Origin: Pavlovales sp. CCMP2436
Lineage: Eukaryota > Haptophyta > Pavlovophyceae > Pavlovales
Direction: 5' to 3'
DNA length: 11,705 bases
Assembly: GCA_026770615.1 (NCBI GenBank)
Contig: MU632036.1
Location: forward strand, 24,367-36,071
Shown here: piece after piece, positions 6,767 through 11,705 of the stretch
Position numbering within the stretch: position 1 is the first letter of the stretch
Layout of the letters: the number at the start of each line of letters is the position of its first letter
Made by a program: the position numbers and the translations under genes
The notes under the pieces: generated by a model
Told to the model about the DNA's origin: nothing
The model's input: the letters and a program-made list of their open reading frames with translations, nothing else
Databases searched by the model: none

Positions 6767-9700
6767 CTAGTTCTCATCATCGTCGTCGTCGTCGTTGCCC
6801 TCCTCGTCAGCGGTGGCGGCAGCGTCGACTTCGCCGCCCGCCTTGAGCTGCACGTATTCGTGCGCCTTCGCCTTGACGTGCGCCATCGTTGTCGCGTCGC
6901 CGTTCGCGAGCTCCCAGTCGAGCCAGCGCTTGAAGACGTACTTCATCTTCTTGGACGAGAGCTTGAGCGAGCTCGCGCGCTCGAAGAGCCGGCGTACGTC
7001 CGCGGGGAGCGTGCCGGCGCCTGCACGCACGGGAGTGGCACACGCACGGGCTGGTGAGCGGTGCGGCACCGCACGCGACGGCGCGGAGGCGGCGGGGAGC
7101 GGGCGAGGGGGGGCGGGGGGCGGGGGAAGATTTGCGCGCACCCTTGCGCGTCTCCATGTCGAGGTAGATGCCCCACAGGTCGAGCCGCTTCGGGTGGTGT
7201 GCCATTACGCCGTCGAAGACGGTGCGCGCGCGCTCGACAGAGCCTGCGCGCACGAGAGGGTGGGCGGTGAGATAGAGAGCGAGCGATCGAGCGAGCGGAG
7301 AAGGGAGAGGGGAGGGAGGGGGAAGGAGAGAGACGCGCGCAGGGCGCCGCACCGAGGCGGTATTCGAGCTGCGCAAACTTGACGATGGTGGGCACGTGCT
7401 TGCGCCGCGGCAGCGACTGCAGCGCGCGCTCGAGCGTCGCCTTGGCCGCGGCGGGCTCGGCGCTGCGCATCTGCCATTCCATCTTGGCGAGCCACACCTT
7501 CTTGCTCGCCTTGAACTGCTTGCACACCGCCTCAAAGGTCTTGACGACCGCCTCGGCGTCGGCAGCGCGCTCGTGGACGGCCGCCATCTGCAGGTACATG
7601 TGCTTGGCGTTCTGGTCTGCGCACGAGCGGCGGAAGGCGGCGGCGAGCGTGTCGGCCGTGCCGTGTGCCTTCTCGAGGTTGAGCAGCGCAATCCAGACGT
7701 TCTTCTTCTCCTCAAGCTTCCTGCGAGAGGGAGGAGGGGGGGTGCGGGAGGGGAGGGGGGGTACGGGAGGGGACAGCGGAGGACGTCAGTGGCGGGCGCG
7801 GCGGCTGCGGGGCGAGGCGAGGGGAGCGCAGCGCGCGGGGCGAGCGATGCGATCCGTGCCTGTAGTTGATGCTCTTGAGTGCGCGCTCGCCCACGGCGCG
7901 CGCGCGCTCGACGTCTGCGAGGGAAAGGTGGAAGGCCATCAGCTTGACCCACACGTAGGCGCTATCGGGCGCGCCCGCGAGCAGCCGCTCAAAGTCCTCG
8001 GCGCTGACGGGCGCGGCGGTGCCCTCGGCGAGCGCCCGCTCGCGCGCCTCCAGCTCCGCCTCCTGCTCCTTGGCCGTCACGCGCTTGGCGTCGCGCCGCG
8101 CGCGCCGCTCGCGGTCCTCCTCCTTGCCGCCCTCCTTGGCCGCGGCCTCGTCCGCGCCGCCACCGCCCGCACCCGGGGCCGGCTTGGCCGCGGCAAAGTC
8201 GTCCCACTCGAAGCCACCGGCGAGCGCTCCGGCGGCAGACGTGCGGCCGGCGGGCTCGGCCATCTCCACGTCCTCCTCCTCGTCGTCCTCCTTCTCCTCG
8301 CCTTTGCTATCGCTGTCGCCGTCACCCTCGCCCTCGTCGTCATCCTCGTCGTCGTCCTTCTCGTCCTCGTCCTCGTCGCTGCCGCCCATCACTTCGTCGG
8401 CGATGGCTCGGCGCACGTCGCGCGAGCGCTTGGCGACCATCTCCCCCTCGGCGCCCGAGTCCTCCTCCTCCTCCTCCCCCCCGGCGGCGGGATCCTCGGC
8501 GCCCGCCTCGTCCGCGGCGGCAAGGAGCTCGGCGCGCAGCGAGAGGGAGAGGCGCTGCTTGCCCGCGTCGACGGCCAGTACGATCGCCTTGACGCGCTCG
8601 CCCACACGGAAGAGCTTGGCCGGTTCGCCCACGTACTGCGACGAGAGCTCGGAGAGGTGCGCCAGCCCGGCGACGGGCGCGTTGTCGAGCTGCACAAAGA
8701 CGCCGAACTTCTCCACCCGCCGCACCACGCCGGCGACGACAGCGCCCTCCTCCAGCTTGGCGAGTGCTTCCGCCGCCGACTCACCCCCCTTGCCGCCCGC
8801 CGCGCGCCGCGCGCCGTGCTCGGGCAGCTCGGCGCCCTCGACCATGAGCGACGGGCGGAGCGTGAGCGAGATGCGCCCGCTCAGCGGCTCCACCTAAATG
8901 TCGAATTAGAATACATTAATAGAATATTAGTTATATTACAACTATTGCAGTATATAATCACAATCACAATCCAGAATCACAATTAGAATATAACTTGTAT
9001 AATATAACGTAATAATAATTCATATTAACAATCACACGTACAGTTATAATATAACTAATATAAGAAGAAGAAGAAGAAGAAGAATAGGTGTAGAAGTAGT
9101 AGCCACAATCACAATCATAGTAAAACTAATATAATATAATATAACAGAGTAGTAGTACTCGTAGCGGTCATGCGAGTTACCGAGAGCACACGCGCACGCA
9201 CGAGCGCGCCGGGCGCGAGCACGCCCTCGGCCGTGGGCAGAAAGTCGTCGGAGAGGTGCGCCAGCGGTACGAGCGCGTCCACGCCACGCGCGAGCGTCAC
9301 GAAGGCGCCGACGGGCCCATCGACGCGCTTCACGTAGCCGCACACCAGCTCGCCCCTGCGCAGCGCGCCCGCGCCCGCCACGCGCGGCGGTGGCGGCTTG
9401 GCGTCCACCATGGCCGCCGCGACGGCGGACGGGCGGAGCGTGAGGTCGACCTGGCCGGTGGCGGGGTCCACGTGCGACACCGCCGCGCGCACGATCGCGC
9501 CGAGCCGCAGCGAGGCGGTGGGCGCCTCGGCCCAGCCGTCCTCGATCTCGGTGAGGTGTACGCGCCCGTGCAGCGCCGCTGAGAGCTGTACGTTCGCGCC
9601 CACCACCGGCCAGACCTTGGAGACGCGGCCGAGCACGATCGACCCCTCCGCCGGCAGCGCGTGCGCGAGTCCGCTCGCCGCTGCCGCCGCGCCCGCCGTG

Positions 9701-10767
9701 TGCGCGGGCGTGAGGCGCAGGCTGAGGTCGACGCGCGCGGTGGCGGCGTCCGCAGCGAGCACGCGCGCGCGCACGGCGTCGCCTGTTTTGAAGTGGTCGG
9801 CCGGCGCGGCGGCGAGGGCGGGGTCGTCACCTAGCTCGAGGCAGAAGGCGCGCGCCGTCACGTACGGCCCGACGAAGAGCCAGACGTAGTCCGCACCCGC
9901 CTCGCGCACCACCGCGTCAACGAGCTGCGCGGAGGTCGTAGTATTAGTATGAGTATTATTAATAGCAAGGATTAGTAGTAGTAGTAGTAGTAGTAGTAGT
10001 AGGAGTAGTAAATCTAATCAGTCTTCTTAGTATTTGCATTCGTATGAGTACGGGTGTTCGTATTGAGGAGGGGTCTCGAGCGGAATAAGTGATTTAGTTA
10101 ATAGTATCAGTATGGGTGTCATGCCCGTACGCCTTCGAGCTTTAAGTCGGGGGACGATAAAAGAACTATTATTAAAAAAAGGTGTTACCTCGCCCTCCTG
10201 CAGCTCGCCCACCGTCGGCCGTGCCTTGGGCAGGTAGGCCGGCGCGGCGTCGGCGTCGGCGGCCGCGGCGGCGGCGGCGGCGCGCGCGGCGCGGCGGCCG
10301 GCGCTGAGCTCCGACGGGCGCAGAGAGAGCTCCACAATGCCGCGGCCGCTGTCAACGCCCACGATGACGGCGGTGAGCGTGGAGCCGTCGGCGATGTGCT
10401 CGAAGGATGCGCGCGAGCCCACGTCGGCCGCCTCGCTCAGATGAACGCGTGCACGCAGGCCTTTTTTTTTTTTTTTTTTAGACAATGAATTAGAGTTGTT
10501 GTCGTGAGTGCTACAAAGAAGAATAAGAATCATCATCACATCCAGTATGCATTGAATAACAACAACAATCATAATAGTTGTACTCACAAAAAGAATGATA
10601 CTCTTTGCTACAGTAAACGCACAATAATTCAGAATCATACTATTAACAACACGCATAAGAATCAGAAGGATACCCTTTGCAAGCCGCACGTTGAGCTGCG
10701 TGGCCGTCTTGCCGATCACGGAGGCCTTGACGAGCATGCCCGGCGCACACTCCTCGACAGATCGCAC
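6767..10767 (-). CDS. RRP5: Rrp5/PDCD11 pre-rRNA processing factor, 3' part (7 exons visible)
   Basis: Exons on the minus strand: 10767-10674, 10460-10189, 9924-9181, 8893-7860, 7720-7353, 7243-7142, 7020-6767 (stop TAG at 6769-6767). Their lengths join in phase to 955 residues. Five S1 RNA-binding domains lie at about 9-82, 119-194, 214-288, 311-386 and 417-491, each ending in the strand typical of the fold (e.g. SGRISLTLRPS, KQRLSLSLR). An Asp/Glu-rich linker (~508-590) and the motif GFEWDDF follow, then HAT helical repeats to the end, including RRLFERASSLKLSSKKMKYV, close to the family consensus. Rrp5 works in the nucleolus, where its S1 array binds pre-rRNA and the HAT region is needed for 18S production; yeast Rrp5 acts in both small and large subunit assembly. 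The yeast protein has 12 S1 domains, so about seven more should lie beyond the right edge. Confidence 0.93.
7021..7141 (-). other. RRP5 intron, 121 bp, GC-rich
   Basis: The sense-strand donor GTGCGCGC follows AAGG and the acceptor is GTGCGTGCAG. The phase is 1: the join gives Lys-Gly-Ala-Gly-Thr-Leu, leading into the last HAT repeat. C-rich pyrimidine tract. Confidence 0.85.
7244..7352 (-). other. RRP5 intron, 109 bp, GC-rich
   Basis: Donor GTGCGG, acceptor GTGCGCGCAG, phase 1; the join gives EYRLGSVERA, a typical HAT repeat junction. The interior is CT-rich on the sense strand. Confidence 0.87.
7721..7859 (-). other. RRP5 intron, 139 bp, probable GC-AG type
   Basis: The exon frame ends TAC-AG and is followed by GCACGG rather than a GT; the acceptor is CCCTCTCGCAG with a long C/T tract. 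Joining at AG|GC gives SINYRKLEEKKNVWIALLNL, matching the Rrp5 HAT pattern in phase. No GT nearby restores the frame as well. Confidence 0.78.
8894..9180 (-). other. RRP5 intron, 287 bp, AT-rich
   Basis: Donor GTAACT, acceptor CGACATTTAG, phase 0; the join gives ARVLSVEPLSGRISL, the last strand of an S1 domain. It carries an (AAG)7 run at 9062-9082 on the plus strand, i.e. CTT on the sense strand. Confidence 0.9.
9062..9082. repeat. (AAG)7 microsatellite
   Basis: Seven AAG units inside the 287 bp RRP5 intron; CTT on the sense strand. Confidence 0.97.
9973..10002. repeat. (TAG)10 microsatellite
   Basis: Ten perfect TAG units inside the 264 bp RRP5 intron. On the sense strand they read CTA, giving a pyrimidine-biased tract with TACTAAT-like words. 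Confidence 0.97.
10118..10179. repeat. 62 bp dispersed repeat, copy 1 (intronic)
   Basis: Starts GTCATGCCCGTA and ends in TTATTAAAAAA. It matches 11401-11462 at 55 of 62 positions in the same orientation. On the RRP5 sense strand it lies ~9 bases inside the donor of the 264 bp intron. Confidence 0.9.
10461..10673 (-). other. RRP5 intron, 213 bp, AT-rich, ends in poly(A)
   Basis: Donor GTATCC after AAGG; the acceptor AG is formed at the end of a run of 18 A on the sense strand (T18 at 10462-10479). Phase 1; the join gives RLAKGLRARVHLSE. The intron is 71 codons long and has no stop in the exon frame. Confidence 0.85.
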
Positions 10768-10967
10768 CTGCGGCAATATATATATATTTTTTTTTTAAAG
10801 CAATGATAGCATTAGTAGTAGCAATAGCAATGGTAGTTGTTAGCGTAATAGGTTGAGGAAGAGTTAGAGTATAATATGAACAACAAGCGCACTGCTCTGG
10901 CGGGCGCACCTGTAGCAGTAGTTCAGTAGTTAGTTAGAATGACCTTTCAACACAGTTCAGTAGTGAT

Positions 10968-11274
10968 GGAAACTAGCTCGAGTCAGAATTATTCTGAGTA
11001 AGAGTGAGAGTGAAATTCCTCCACCGAGCTATATTCCTCCAAAGAGCACACCTGCAACGGGAATAGCAGGAAAGATTGGAAACTAGCTGGAGTAAGAGTG
11101 AGAGTCTAACTCTTCCACAGAGCACACCTGTAAGAGGCTAGAACTAACAGGAATAGCAAGAAAGATTGAAAAATAGTTGGAGTAAGAGTTGGAGTCTAAC
11201 TCGTCCACGGAGCCAAGTGCGCGCCTGTAGCAGGCTGTAAGAGGCTGCAACTCACTGGAATAGCAGGAGTAATG
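10968..11274. repeat. Degenerate ~90-110 bp tandem repeat, three units
   Basis: Units begin at about 10968, 11078 and 11168. Shared phrases on the plus strand are GGAAACTAGCT, GGAGTAAGAGTGAGAGTCTA, AGAGCACACCTG and GGAATAGCAGGAAAGATT. On the RRP5 sense strand each unit reads pyrimidine-rich tract, then CAG, then a short exon-like phrase such as GTGTGCTCTGTGGAAGAG. Confidence 0.85.
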
Positions 11275-11400
11275 GTAACAGGAAAAGTATAATCATAAAA
11301 GCAATAGTAATAATAGCAATAGCAGCAATAATTATAGTAGTACTAACAGTAACGCTAGTAATGAATTACAAAAGTCATAAGAGTAATACTCATAGTCATA

Positions 11401-11462
11401 GTCATGCCCGTATGCATTCGGGCTGCAAGTCGGGGGACGTTAAAAGAACTGTTATTAAAAAA
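11401..11462. repeat. 62 bp dispersed repeat, copy 2
   Basis: Partner of 10118-10179, 1283 bp away, same strand. It contains the invariant core AAGTCGGGGGACG. No GT donor stands at the equivalent place next to this copy, so it may mark a decayed or displaced intron end. Confidence 0.9.
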
Positions 11463-11632
11463 CTAGTCATGGTCATAATTTCATAATGACTAATATTAGT
11501 AGTAGCGAGCGCTCCGCCGCGCCGCCGTTTTTACGAGTAATAACTATAACACGTGTTTGCTATTAACACTACTCTGACATGTAGTAATATAACTCACAGT
11601 TTTCCCTCGCGCTTGTCATCAAATTATTATTT

Positions 11633-11665
11633 TTCTTCTTCTTCTTCTTCTTCTTCTTCTTCTTC
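11633..11665. repeat. (TTC)11 microsatellite
   Basis: Eleven uninterrupted TTC units. Confidence 0.97.
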
Positions 11666-11672
11666 TGCTTAA

Positions 11673-11674
<2 letters not shown>

Positions 11675-11705
<31 letters not shown>
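11675..11705. repeat. (AT)n microsatellite at window edge
   Basis: At least 15 AT units running off the end of the window. Its true length is unknown. Confidence 0.97.

Larger units (their letters stand above)
9925..10188 (-). other. RRP5 intron, 264 bp, AT-rich
   Basis: Donor GTAACACC, acceptor ACCTCCGCGCAG, phase 0; the join gives LQEGELVDAVVREAG, the first strand of an S1 domain. Contains (TAG)10 on the plus strand at 9973-10002 and, next to the donor, one copy of the 62 bp dispersed repeat (10118-10179). Confidence 0.9.
10768..11705. other. AT-rich, intron-like region upstream of first visible RRP5 exon
   Basis: No further S1-coding exon is recognisable. The region directly abuts a good acceptor (TTGCCGCAG at 10768-10776 on the sense strand), so at least its left part is intron. 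It holds the tandem array, the second 62 bp repeat, a small GC-rich patch (11507-11527) and many TAG/TAA-rich stretches on the plus strand like those in the defined introns. Confidence 0.6.

Noticed and set aside
7379..8986. 535-codon plus-strand open frame opposite RRP5
   Set aside because: It is the antisense of GC-rich RRP5 exons and runs through two defined introns. The minus strand carries clear S1 and HAT domains. Its Val/Leu/Arg-rich product has no motif.
10643..10909. 88-codon minus-strand frame overlapping the first visible RRP5 exon
   Set aside because: It reads across the CAG acceptor in a frame different from the S1 domain and is mostly low-complexity intron sequence.

Overview
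The window is eukaryotic nuclear DNA. A split gene with GT-AG introns and one probable GC-AG intron lies on the minus strand, coding parts are very GC-rich at third codon positions, and spacers and some introns are strongly AT-rich. This mix, together with an algal-style Sel1/MYND protein, suggests a unicellular alga such as a haptophyte or pelagophyte. The lineage is an inference from style, not from a marker gene.

Layout. (1) 1-994: non-coding, with a ~189 bp direct repeat present twice (28-216, 408-594); the repeat tail recurs at 4607-4635. (2) ~995-1778: a low-complexity, Pro/Glu-rich, probably decaying reading frame of unknown function. (3) 2236-4521 (+): an intronless 761-residue multi-pass membrane protein with a Pro/Ala-rich linker, a SHOCT-like helical hairpin and a C-terminal RING finger; it is probably a membrane-anchored E3 ubiquitin ligase. 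(4) 4522-5194: spacer. (5) 5195-6522 (+): a Sel1-repeat/MYND-finger gene broken by an in-frame TAG and a frameshift and lacking an ATG, so best read as a pseudogene. (6) 6767-10767 (-): the 3' two-thirds or so of RRP5 (PDCD11 family), the pre-rRNA processing factor. Seven exons encode five S1 domains, an acidic/charged linker and C-terminal HAT repeats; the remaining N-terminal S1 domains must lie beyond the right edge. (7) 10768-11705: AT-rich, intron-like sequence upstream of the first visible RRP5 exon, full of tandem, dispersed and simple repeats.

The genes do not look functionally linked. RRP5 is a conserved housekeeping gene in convergent orientation to the Sel1/MYND pseudogene (3' ends ~245 bp apart). 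The most interesting signals are the SHOCT+RING membrane architecture, with two more SHOCT-like motifs at its N terminus, and the RRP5 introns. The introns fall into two compositional classes and share repeated pieces. They are accompanied by decayed tandem copies of what looks like a 3' splice site plus exon edge, consistent with intron growth or intron spread by duplication.
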